Shown here: piece after piece, positions 53,426 through 62,497 of the stretch
Position numbering within the stretch: the stretch's first letter is position 1
How the letters are laid out: the number at the start of each line of letters is the position of its first letter
Program-made: the position numbers and the translations under genes
DNA from: Diplonema papillatum
Taxonomy: Eukaryota; Euglenozoa; Diplonemea; Diplonemida; Diplonemidae
NCBI GenBank assembly: GCA_030068145.1
Contig: JAPJBO010000380.1
Span: forward strand, 1-64,000
Length of the DNA stretch: 64,000 nt
Direction of reading: 5' to 3'
Notes under the pieces: generated by a model
Database searches by the model: none
What the model was told of the DNA's origin: nothing
The model's input: only the letters and a program-made list of their open reading frames with translations

Positions 53426-53990
53426 CCAACGCGCCGGCCCTGACCGTCGTCGCCATGTTCGCCTCCGGGCTGGTGGGTAGCGGCGATACCCTCGTGGTGT
53501 GGCGGTGGTGCCATGCCAGATGTGCCTGGTGCACCGGCCGCCGCGGGGGCTCACTGCAGCGTGTGCGGCTGGTGCGTGAAGGAGTACGACCACCGCTGCC
53601 CCGTGATCGGGTGCTGCGTTGCGGAGCGGTCGTTTCGGTACTTCCTTCACGCTCCCACCGCGAAGAAGTCCGCGGGCTCGCGCACAAGAAGCGCAGCAAC
53701 GGGTGCCGCAACTGCACCACGCGCCTCTGCAGCCTGGAGACGCCCGCTACCATATGAGAGGAGGGGAGGCGAGGCGCCATGCTTCCTTTAAGGAGGGTCG
53801 AATCCGACAGCTCTTGCTGTTTTACAGTACACGGTAGAGTTCAGCCTCAGAAGCTGAAGTTGAAGAGGGATTTCTACGTGTGCTCACTCCCGCATGAAGC
53901 TGGAGTTGAAGAGGGAATTCTCCGTCTCCTACTCACTCCTGCATTAGGAGAATGCTGCTACTGCAAGTTTAACTGGAATACAGAAAAAGG
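53426..53990 (+). pseudogene. DHHC gene 3'-end copy B, rearranged
   Basis: Starts like copy A (CGCGCCGGCCCTGACCGTCG), but at GGGCTGGT it jumps back to the earlier parental sequence GGTAGCGGCGATACCCTCGT and reads the DHHC region (shifted frame; DHHC changed to DHRC). It then jumps from TTCGGTACTTC forward to CGCGAAGAAGTCCGCGGG. Each jump is at a short identical stretch in the parent. The parental 3' flank follows (53758-53990), with one extra internal repeat. Confidence 0.8.
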
Positions 53991-54284
53991 GGAAAACAAG
54001 GGTCTAACGTACGATGTGGTAGCCCCCCGAGATGACCATGTGTGAGAGAATAGGCCATCCCAGGAGGTCACGGGGGGACGGAGGGTGGGAACCCCAAATC
54101 TCCCGGACCTCGCCACTAAAGCGGCGGCAACAAAGCTAGTGACAACCCGCGCGCGAGGGTAACAGGGGCCGCACGGCCTCGTATACAAACAGCAAGGGAG
54201 GGTGGAGGAAATAGCTATTTACCTACAGTAGATAATGGGCCATTGTACACAACGAGCTTCCCGAATTATTGCACGAGTGCCCCG

Positions 54285-54350
54285 AAGCTAGCAACAGCGA
54301 TGCTCCTAGTAACGGCGAGTGAACAGGGCAGAGCCCAAGCCAGAACCGGT
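54285..54350 (+). rRNA. LSU rRNA fragment (5' domain)
   Basis: CCTAGTAACGGCGAGTGAAC followed by AGGGCAGAGCCCA is the universally conserved start of eukaryotic LSU rRNA domain I. Only ~60 bp match, so it is a fragment. Palindromes of TACTTGTCATATGACAAGTA (54382-54401, 54432-54451) follow. Confidence 0.65.
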
Positions 54351-54459
54351 GTTCTACGGATATCCGGAATGTGGCGCAACTTACTTGTCATATGACAAGT
54401 ACCTACTTGTCATGGATTGTACTTGTCATTGTACTTGTCATATGACAAGTACAACGTAC

Positions 54460-54735
54460 TGTGGACGTCAGAGTCCGAACCTGCCCTTTCATAGCCCGGT
54501 AGGCCTTCTTCCGCAATGAAGTGTCAGCTTGGAACTGTTACGAACAAGAGGAATCCAACTGGTTACTTTAGCGACAGCATTTCGCATTTCGCTTCATCAC
54601 AGCGGTGGCGAGTGGAATGACTTCTGCTGACAGAACAATGTAGGTAAGGGAAGTCGGCAAACTGGATTCCGTAACTTCGGGAAAAGGATTGCCTCTGAGG
54701 ACACACGCGATCCTTGTCTTCCCCCTACCTAAACT
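54460..54735 (+). rRNA. LSU rRNA fragments, permuted order
   Basis: GGAACTGTTACGAACAAGAG...GGTGGCGAGTGGAATGACTT matches the LSU segment that normally lies downstream of AAGGGAAGTCGGCAAACTGG and CCGTAACTTCGGGAAAAGGA, but here it comes first (54530-54622 before 54645-54700). Fragmented pseudogene; not transcribable as a normal rRNA. Confidence 0.7.
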
Positions 54736-54807
54736 GCTGTTTCGCCAGATAGTAGGTAGGGACAGAAGGAATCTCATTGGCCTATTCATGCGCGTCTTTA
54801 AATAGAA

Positions 54808-54867
<60 letters not shown>

Positions 54868-55075
54868 ACCTGAACTCTCAGCGTTGACATTCAGGGCACT
54901 GGGCAGAAGTCACATTCCACTCGCCACCGCTGTGATGAAGCGAAATGCTGTGGTTTGATTAGCCAGTTGGGTTCTTCTTGTTTGTAACAGTTCCAAGCTG
55001 ACACTTCATTGCGGGCACAACATGCAAGAAGGCCTACCGGGCTATGAAAGGGCAGGTTCGGACTCTGACGTCCTC
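54736..55075 (-). rRNA. LSU rRNA fragment, inverted
   Basis: On the minus strand it runs from CAGAGTCCGAACCTGCCC through GACTTCTGCCCAGTGCCCTG, CGCGGGTAAACGGCGGGAG, CTCTTAAGGTAGCCAAATGC and CTACCTACTATCTGGCGAAA. This is a ~330-bp continuous stretch of the most conserved central part of LSU rRNA. The first ~150 bp also occur in the + orientation at 54468-54622, so the two form an inverted repeat. Confidence 0.8.
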
Positions 55076-55335
55076 GCGATCCTTTTCTTCCCCCTTTTTG
55101 AGCAAGCCTCCCACTTGGTGGAAAAGTACTCCAGCTGGCCGCTTCGGGCGAGTTGCAAAGGAAGAAACAAGGCTGCAACCCCCCGCACACCAGGCACAGG
55201 CGAATCTGGGTCTTGTATCCATCGTGTTGCTGGGGGGCTGGGGTTGCAAGCGTTCAACAGCAGAAGGACCCATCTTGCAGTTGCCGTTTTCTTTTTACAT
55301 AGCACTGAGGGAAAGCTTGTGGGCCGCGCGCGAAA

Positions 55336-55965
55336 ATGTTAAACGAAGCCAACGAAAAACGTGCCAGCACGGCGCCGGAGCGGAAGGCGTTCAATGCAAT
55401 TCCTCTGTGCTCTCGTGGCATGGGATGTCCCGGGCCGCGGCGATCGCTACGAACAGCCACCTGAACGGACTCACGTTACTCTCCTGTCTGCGCCGGCTGC
55501 TCAGGTCCCGCGCTGTCATGGTCCGCCTTGTGCGTCGGCGGCTTAAAGGACCGAAACACAGCGCAGACAGAACACAGTGTGCGGTCATGCACTTTCCAGA
55601 AAGAAATGTTAAGCGAAGCCAACGAAAACGTGCCAGCACGGCGCCGGAGCGGAAGGCGTTCAATGAAATTCCTCTGTGCTCTCGTGGCATGGGATGTCCC
55701 GGGCCTACGAACAGCCACCTGAACGGACTCACGTCACTCTCCTGTCTGCGCCCTGCTCAGGTCCCTGGTCCGCCTTGTGCGTCGGCGGCTTAAAGGACCG
55801 AAACACGGCGCAGTGTGCGGTCATGCACTTTCCAGAAAGCTCCGCTATTACAACCTGCCTCCGTCAGCAATGCGCGCTGGGCCGTAAAAAGAAGACACGC
55901 CAGCGCTGCGAGCACTAGCGAGTCGCAGTCACAATCGGGGCGGCGGCCCTGAGCTTTTTATCGGA
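55336..55965. repeat. Degenerate tandem pair (unit ~270 bp)
   Basis: AATGTTAA(A/G)CGAAGCCAACG through CGGTCATGCACTTTCCAGAA occurs at 55336-55604 and again, with several deletions, at 55607-55840. The end (CGCAATGCGCGCTGGGC, GCGAGTCGCAGTCACAATCG) is shared with 56840-57300. Frames differ between copies. Confidence 0.65.
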
Positions 55966-55974
55966 TCGCTCCAG

Positions 55975-56180
55975 TGTGTGGTCCTTTTTAGGATGGATTG
56001 TGTCTGGCGCTCTCTCTCCCTTAAGGTTGCCGCCCGAGGGAACCGGCTGTGAGCCGAAACTCGACGCCGGTCTCTCCGGATTGCACCAGGAGAGAACTTC
56101 GCGGCGGATCACAAAGCACCCGCCCTGCACGAGGCACGCGCCCAAGACCCATGCATGGCTACCGCAGCACCCTCCATGTT
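55975..56180. repeat. Repeat shared with 1779-2015
   Basis: CTTAAGGTTGCCGCCCGAGG, GGATTGCACCAGGAGAGAAC and ACGAGGCACGCGCCCAAGA in the same order as in the copy at 1779-2015. Confidence 0.55.
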
Positions 56181-56599
56181 TGCACCTTCCTCGGATGCTA
56201 CGGTCGGGAAGGGGCTTCAATGTAGTTGGGAAAGCACGTTCCCCTTACCCGCGTTCTGCGTGTGGGGTTGCCACCGGGCAACTGCCGCAGCAGCCGCTGA
56301 TACGTCCTTCGCCCTTGGCTCACTTTCGGGAGGTGTCGCTGCTCACCTACCAGTGTGTTCCTGGTTGTTGCCCTATATCTGATCGATCCAGTGTGCGCGC
56401 GATCAGCCGGCTTGCCGGCTGTTTAAATTTCGAGCCCGACTCGCACAAATCAGCCGATTTTCAACAGTGTAAGCTTTGGCCATGCCGCTCAATCAGGTTG
56501 ATGCGCCGGCAAGATGTTGTCGTAAACCCCTTCTGATCGGCAGACCTCCCAAAAATAAGCCGGCTGAGTATCAGCCGGTCAGTTATTCAAGTTTTTTTT

Positions 56600-57300
56600 T
56601 TTCTTTTTGTATAAGCACCTGGCACCTGCTTTGTAGGAAATGCTCGAGGAGACTGCCAGTCGCGATAGATCAAAGGAGGTAAATGTCACACGACACACAG
56701 GTAAATCTGGGTTTAGTGGCGGGCGTAAGCGTTCAACAAAAAATACCCACTTTGTAGTTGTATTGTTTTCTCCCCCTCTAGCCTCCTTCGAAATGAGCAC
56801 AAGGCAGTCCCTCGAGTATTTCCGGCTGAAATCAGCCGCTTTTTTCCTTAGCGCGAACACTGGATCGCTCAGACACGGTCGTAGGGGCCTCCTCCCAGTA
56901 GCACGGGTGGTCCTGGCTGTGACGAGCTACGAACAGCCGCCTGACGAACCAGACTCACGCCGCTGTCCTGTCACAAGCCAGCGCTGCCTGGCGAGTCGCA
57001 GTCACAATCGGGGCGGGGGCCCTGATTTTTTTATCTGGTCGCTCAGACACGGTTGTAAGGGCCTCCTCAGTAGCAAGGGTGGTCCTGGCTGTGACGAGCT
57101 ACGAACAGCCGCCTGAAAAACCAGACTCACACCGCTGTCCTGTCTGCAGACACTCAGGTACCGCGCCGATGATGGTCCGCCTGTGGCTTAAAGAACCGAA
57201 ACACGGCGCAGACGGGACCAGTGCGGTGTTGAGCACATATCCATTCCAAGCACGCTCTTGCGATCCCCCTCCGTCAGTATTGCGCGCTGGGCGGCCCCCC
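56600..57300. repeat. Repeat cluster (56600-56820; pair at 56860-57060/57061-57300)
   Basis: 56600-56820 matches 27445-27690. After it, TCGCTCAGACACGGT, AGGGCCTCCTC, GTGGTCCTGGCTGTGACGAG and CTACGAACAGCCGCCTGA occur twice in tandem and are related to 55430-55800. 57300-57780 shows no recognised gene. Confidence 0.6.
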
Positions 57301-57786
57301 GAGTATTTCCTCCTGTTGCCCTTATCCCTCGCTCTAACTTCGCCGCCTCGGTTTCTGTCTCCCAAGCAAGCTTCTTCGATGCCGATCGCCAGTTTCTTTT
57401 CTTTTTGCGCAGCTTTTTCGAGTAATGATACCGATGGGCGGGCAACAGTAGCGCACATTTTTCTGTATTGCACACAGATACGCATCAGCACGCGGCTCGG
57501 AAAAAGTGGCATGTGTTTTGTGGCCGATCAGAGTTCCCAACCTGATGACGAATTGGGATAGCGATGTGAACGCGGAAACGCCCTGGGACTGCCACAGCGT
57601 TACCATACAGCATCACTATGCCTATCCCGTCTACTTGCTTTGCTGTGGGTTCTTCTTCTCTCCAGGAAGCTCAAGCGCAGTAGCGATGACTCTGAGAACA
57701 CATGCTAGGTGGGAGGGGAGAGGCCCTGGGCTGCTGAAGGCGGGACCACGCCCTTTAAGTCAATCAACCGGTACGCACAAACATAC

Positions 57787-58477
57787 AGCAATCCGAAGCC
57801 GTACGAGTGGTACGTAGGGTACGCGGCGCTGTGCACGGTGCTGAAGAAGTGGATGCGTGGTACGTAGGGTACGCGGCGCTGTGCACGGTGCTGAAGAAGT
57901 GGATGCGTGGTACGTAGGGTACGCGGCGCTGTGCACGGTGCTGAAGAAGTGGATGCGTGGTACGTAGGGTACGCGGCGCTGTGCACGGTGCTGAAGAAGT
58001 GGATGCGTGGTACGTAGGGTACGCGGCGCTGTGCACGGTGCTGAAGAAGTGGATGCGTGGTACGTAGGGTACGCGGCGCTGTGCACGGTGCTGAAGAAGT
58101 GGATGCGTGGTACGTAGGGTACGCGGCGCTGTGCACGGTGCTGAAGAAGTGGATGCGTGGTACGTAGGGTACGCGGCGCTGTGCACGGTGCTGAAGAAGT
58201 GGATGCGTGGTACGTAGGGTACGCGGCGCTGTGCACGGTGCTGAAGAAGTGGATGCGTGGTACGTAGGGTACGCGGCGCTGTGCACGGTGCTGAAGAAGT
58301 GGATGCGTGGTACGTAGGGTACGCGGCGCTGTGCACGGTGCTGAAGAAGTGGATGCGTGGTACGTAGGGTACGCGGCGCTGTGCACGGTGCTGAAGAAGT
58401 GGATGCGGCAGGGAGCTGGTCGCCGGCTGCGGGAACAGCAACCTGTGCGAGGACCTGTACGATAACGCGGGGTTCAC
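57787..58477 (+). repeat. 5' methyltransferase gene copy expanded to twelve 50-bp units
   Basis: Starts with ATCCGAAGCCGTACGAGTGG (codons 17-23 of the gene at 59167), then a 50-bp block (TACGTAGGGTACGCGGCGCT, GTGCACGGTGCTGAAGAAGT, GGATGCGTGG) occurs twelve times without visible variation (57811-58407). It then continues as the gene to about codon 64 (AACGCGGGGTTCACG) and diverges. 50 is not a multiple of 3, so no frame is preserved. The join is at GTGG, present at both edges of the parental block. Confidence 0.9.
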
Positions 58478-58479
58478 GT

Positions 58480-59166
58480 ATTTGGTCGTCACGAGTCGTT
58501 GGGGCTAGGAATTACTAGTTAGCAGCGTCCTACATGAAATCTATCAAAAAACCTTATGTTAGGGCGGAAACAACCCGCACCACGTGAAGCACCGCAAGTG
58601 TCGCGAAACCCAAGTACCACACTGCGAGAAAATACATATAAACGCGGACAACAGACCGGTACGGCTACAAGGCAACCCCTGCTCAACTAGTGCTCGCCTG
58701 CCTTGATGGCACTTGCACCTTAAAGAACTCAATGCTCAACTTGTAGAACGTGGGGGGCCCAAGACTACACTCCACGAAGGAATGTACTTGGTGTCGGTCA
58801 CAAACAGTCCCGGACATGGCTAGCCATAACCCATAACGAAAGCGTGCACTAAATATACAACCCGTAACCACATAGCCCTTTCTTGCTCTAAGAGAACCCC
58901 TTCATGAACGGTCACACGGAGACCCTAAAACCCCGGAATTTCAAGCGAACTTCAACTCTAAAAAGAAACCGAGTTCCGCTTGTTGCGCACGCACAAACAC
59001 TTTTTAGGCAAACCCTCCGCAGGGCCAATAATCACTGGTTGGCAGCGTCCTACACGAAATTTGCCAAAGCAAAACTGAGTTCCACTAGTGCGCCCGCGAG
59101 CAAACACATTTAGGCTAACCCTCCGCACAGTCCCAACACTGCACGGACACGTGAGCAGTTGATGAT
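58480..59166 (+). promoter_or_regulatory. 5' flank of the methyltransferase gene, internally repeated
   Basis: GTTGGCAGCGTCCTACACGA / GTTAGCAGCGTCCTACATGA occurs at ~59038 and ~58519. A ~55-bp block (GAGTTCC, CACAAACAC, TTTAGGCAAACCCTCCGCA) occurs at 58970 and 59080. The ACTTCAACTCTAAAAAG motif is at 58946. These are probably upstream-flank copies like those of the DHHC gene; promoter function is inferred only from position. Confidence 0.4.
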
Positions 59167-59793
59167 ATGGCCCACTACAGCAACAAAGACTACTGGGAAG
59201 CTCGGTACGAGGCGAATCCGAAGCCGTACGAGTGGTACGTAGGGTACGCGGCGCTGTGCACGGTGCTGAAGAAGTGGATGCGGCAGGGGAGCCGGGTGAT
59301 GGTCGCCGGCTGCGGGAACAGCACCCTGTGCGAGGACCTGTACGACAACGCGGGGTTCACGAACGTCGTGGGCGTCGATTTCAGCACAACTGTGGTCCAG
59401 GCGATGCGGGATCGAGTCGGAAGGCGCGAGGGGGTCAGCTACATAGCAGAGGACTTACGGTCCCTGCCCTTCCCGCCTGGCACGTTCGATTGCATCATCG
59501 ACAAGGCAACCCTCGACTCGTGCCTTTGCGGCACAGACAGCTCGGCGGCGCAGCGCTCCGGCGGCCGCGTGATAGCGGAGGTGGTCCGGATGCTGAAGCC
59601 CGGCGGCGTGTTTCTGTCGCTGTCGCACAGCGCGCGGCAGGAGCGGCAGCTCTACACCGCGCCGCACCTCCCGTGGCAGGTCACCGTCGACACGGTCCCG
59701 AAGGACTACGGCACCGGCTCCCTGCCCGAGGAGCAAGTCGTCGATGACCACCCGCACTACTTCCTCTATGCGTGCACGAAGGCCATCAAGTGA
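59167..59793 (+). CDS. Class I SAM methyltransferase, EEF1AKMT4/METTL13-like
   Basis: 208 codons, intronless. YWEARYEANPKPYEWYVGY (9-27) is the hallmark N-terminus of the family that methylates lysines of translation elongation factor eEF1A. VMVAGCGNS (44-52) is SAM-binding motif I, VGVDFS (69-73) has the acidic ribose-contacting D71, FDCIIDKATLDS (108-119) is the motif in place of the catalytic post-II loop, and RMLKPGGVFLSLSH (141-154) is the motif III region. Length and architecture fit the single-domain type; the C-terminus (YFLYACTKAIK) is the expected last strand. The ATG at 59167 is four codons before the conserved SNKDYW block. Upstream and downstream lie degraded copies of its own ends. 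Cytosolic action and eEF1A as target are family-based inference. Confidence 0.88.
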   Translation: MAHYSNKDYWEARYEANPKPYEWYVGYAALCTVLKKWMRQGSRVMVAGCGNSTLCEDLYDNAGFTNVVGVDFSTTVVQAMRDRVGRREGVSYIAEDLRSLPFPPGTFDCIIDKATLDSCLCGTDSSAAQRSGGRVIAEVVRMLKPGGVFLSLSHSARQERQLYTAPHLPWQVTVDTVPKDYGTGSLPEEQVVDDHPHYFLYACTKAIK

Positions 59794-59874
59794 CGGCCCT
59801 TCTAGCGTCAATCCTGCCATGTGTAACAGCAGAGCACCAAAAATGTAGCATACAGTGAGCGCACTGTATATTGC

Positions 59875-60240
59875 ACATGCCAATTCACCGTCGGCCACCT
59901 TCGACACGGTCCCGAAGGACTACAACACCGGCTCCCTGCCCGAAGAGCAAGCCGTCGATGACCACCCGCGCTACTTCCTCTACGCGTGCACGAAGGCCAT
60001 CAAGTGACGGCCCTTCTAGCGTCAATCCCGCCATGTGTATTGCGCATGCCAATTCACCGTCGGCCACCGTCGACACGATCCCGAAGGACTACGGCACCGG
60101 CTCCGTGCCCGAGGAGCAAGTCGTCGATGACTACCCGCACTACTTCCTCTATACGTGCACGAAGGCCATCAAGTGACGACCCTTCTAGCGTCAATCCTGC
60201 CATGTGTAACATAGCCTCGCGGCGACCCCGAGGCTCAGCC
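59875..60240 (+). pseudogene. Two 3'-end copies of the methyltransferase gene
   Basis: Copy 1 (59875-60050) and copy 2 (60051-60240) each carry the last ~36 codons (FDTVPKDYNTGSLPEE; VDTIPKDYGTGSVPEE, both ending CTKAIK and stop) and the parental 3' flank (CGGCCCTTCTAGCGTCAATC). Both remain in frame to the stop, with mainly conservative changes. Neither has a SAM-binding core. Confidence 0.85.
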
Positions 60241-60950
60241 CGCAGCCCCGCGGGGCCGGGGCTTCCGGAACTGGGAGTGGATCCACTTGAAGTTCCAGTG
60301 GACAACAGATGCCGCCAGCGCTGGGAAAGATCGAGTGACCGCCTCATCCCGGGACGGCTTGGGCGGGGCTGTCGGGGTTGACGGTAGAAGATCCCCAGCG
60401 CGTCCTCCAAGTTGCTTTGTTGCTGTTTCTTCCTTACCACCTTGTGCGGTGTCACGGGATGTTTGGCAGCCGCTGCTAAACAACATTGCATGCTAATCCA
60501 TGTGGTTCATGTACTTAAAAGAACTTAATGCTAAACAAACATAACGTAGGCGGCGCCGAAGCTTTACCAGCTTCGGCGGACACCATTTGCGCACTTAACC
60601 ATGGTTAAGAAGACGACTGAAAGCATAGACACAAAGATAGCTCAAAGCATCTGCAGAATAACACGAAAAGCCCCCAGGCAAAAACCCGTTTTCACGCTTC
60701 TTCTTCTTTTTCTCGGGCGGCTGGTACAACGGCATTGCGAGGCCCTTTGCAGATTGTGTGTGAAGAGAGAGTGTTGATATGCCTGTGCGGGTTCCACGCG
60801 AAGAGTGAAAGAGGGGTGTTCATATGGCTGTGCAGTGTGCACTAGGGTGGGGAAACATCATCCAAAGGGAAACATGGCTTTCACGTTCGCAAACTGGTTC
60901 GGTGTAGGCATACACGAGAGAACTTGCGACGGAAACCCAAGAGGACTTCA
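60240..60950. other. No gene recognised
   Basis: 60240-60480 is GC-rich and open on both strands but matches nothing I know. 60455-60510 (GTGTCACGGGATGTTTGGCA, GCCGCTGCTAAACAA) is the first of four related repeats at 60455, 61078, 61585 and 62248. Confidence 0.3.
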
Positions 60951-61740
60951 CAGTCCGAGCCCAGACAGGAATTAGCCCAGCACGTACCTGGCGCGCCTGA
61001 CCCAGCGAGCTACGAGGCTCCCAACAAAGGATCAACTTCCCAATTACTCCCAACCTTCTCCTTTACCTTGCATCAAATAGGTGTCACGGCAAGTTTTGGC
61101 AGCCGCCGCTTAACAAAAAAATTGACGTGGGCGGCTTTAGATCTACATCTGAATGACACCTCAACCACAATATGTTGTCGAAAACAAACAAGTAAAAGAA
61201 TTACTTGTTTGTTTTCGACAACATGCTAACTTTAACTCTAAAAGAATTAAACAAACCACGCATTTCTTCAACCAGCCACACCCCGAAGGCTGCGAGAAGC
61301 CGTTGTGGGAAGACTGTACTCTACGCAGGATCTGTTTTTGAGTTATTGCCTACCCTGGCACAAGGCCAAAGCTGGATGATGACGACCATTGCGATGAGGG
61401 CTGACAAGGAAGCAACCTGGTCACTTACAGCTTTTCCCCCCCCAAGCCCAAGCCCAGACCGAAATTAGCCCAGCACCTACCTGGCGCGCCTGACCCAGCG
61501 AGCTACGAGGGTCGAAAAAATATCACCTACCCCCATTTCTTTTTTTTATACAACCTTTCTCCTTTCCTACTTACTTTGATCATAGGTGTCACGGCAAGTT
61601 TTGGCAGCCGCTGCTTAACAAAATTTGACGTGCGGCTTTAGATTTACATCTGAATGACACCTCAACACAAAACAAGTTGTCGACAACTAACAAGTAAAAG
61701 AATAAAACAAAACTACGCATTTCTTCCCCATGGATGGAAC
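60950..61740. repeat. ~500-bp direct duplication with a 24-bp hairpin
   Basis: CCCAGCACGTACCTGGCGCG, CTGACCCAGCGAGCTACGAG, then GTGTCACGGCAAGTTTTGGC, AGCCGC(C/T)GCTTAACAAAA and GACACCTCAACCACA/GACACCTCAACACA occur at 60960-61200 and again at 61468-61700. In the first copy ATGTTGTCGAAAACAAACAA with its perfect complement makes a hairpin (61172-61224). Confidence 0.65.
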
Positions 61741-62497
61741 TGGGTAGTGAGGCGACCGGATACTCCCCGGAGAGATGGTCCCTGCACTCTAACTCGTCTC
61801 TCTCTCTCTCTTTCGTTGTCGGCCTTCGTGGTGCATCAACCACCTCCGTGAAATTGTGAAACCGGTGGTCGATGTCATCCCGCGTGGCACAATGCGCATT
61901 GGCGGTCGCTTCGCACGATGTGTGACACTTCGAACCGTCGGCTTTTGGCAAGCACCTACGATTCCCCAAACAAATGCACCAAGGCCTGGAGGACCTTGAA
62001 GCCCAATCCTTTCGCGACGCACAAACTCGCGGGAGTCAGCTAGTCACAGGACAGAGCGGAGGGGGGGTATCGGCACTGTGCGAATCCCTACGCAAGCTTT
62101 GTATGCTGCGGTTGACCGTGCCGCTCTCCCCCTGTGCTCCCCGGGGCGAAATTGTATTTTTCTGGCCTTCTCCCCCCCCCCCCCCGCACCAAACCCACCA
62201 CCCTCCCCAACCCGGGCTTCCTTTTTACCCCTGCAAACCCGTGAATAGGTGCTACGGGAGTATCTGGCAACCGCTGCTTAACACTCAATGCTAAACAGTC
62301 TGTACTTTATTGGTGGCTTACCGTGGTCGCCGGCAAGCTCCCTCGGGCTTGTTAGGAAACATACGGTACCGGACCCCTCCGGTGAAAGCAACACACCAAG
62401 AAAGCGCGGAAAGATACGAAAAAAGAAAAAAAAAAAAAAAAAAAAAGAGAGAGAACAGAGAGAATCAGAGAAGACAGAAGGCCAGCCTCCCCACGGG
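61741..62497. other. Repeats and presumed 5' UTR of the ORF that follows
   Basis: 61747-61815 matches 25625-25690 (CTCCCCGGAGAGATGGTCCC then CT run). 62248-62310 is another GGCAACCGCTGCTTAACA repeat. A run of over 20 A at ~62421-62446 and GAGAGAACAGAGAGAATCAG precede the ATG at 62498. Confidence 0.4.

Noticed and set aside
57760..58492. Long minus-strand ORFs of 190-240 codons with repeated HFFSTVHSAAYPTYHAS
   Set aside because: They are produced by the antisense of twelve identical 50-bp units; three units equal 150 bp, so any frame free of stops stays open.
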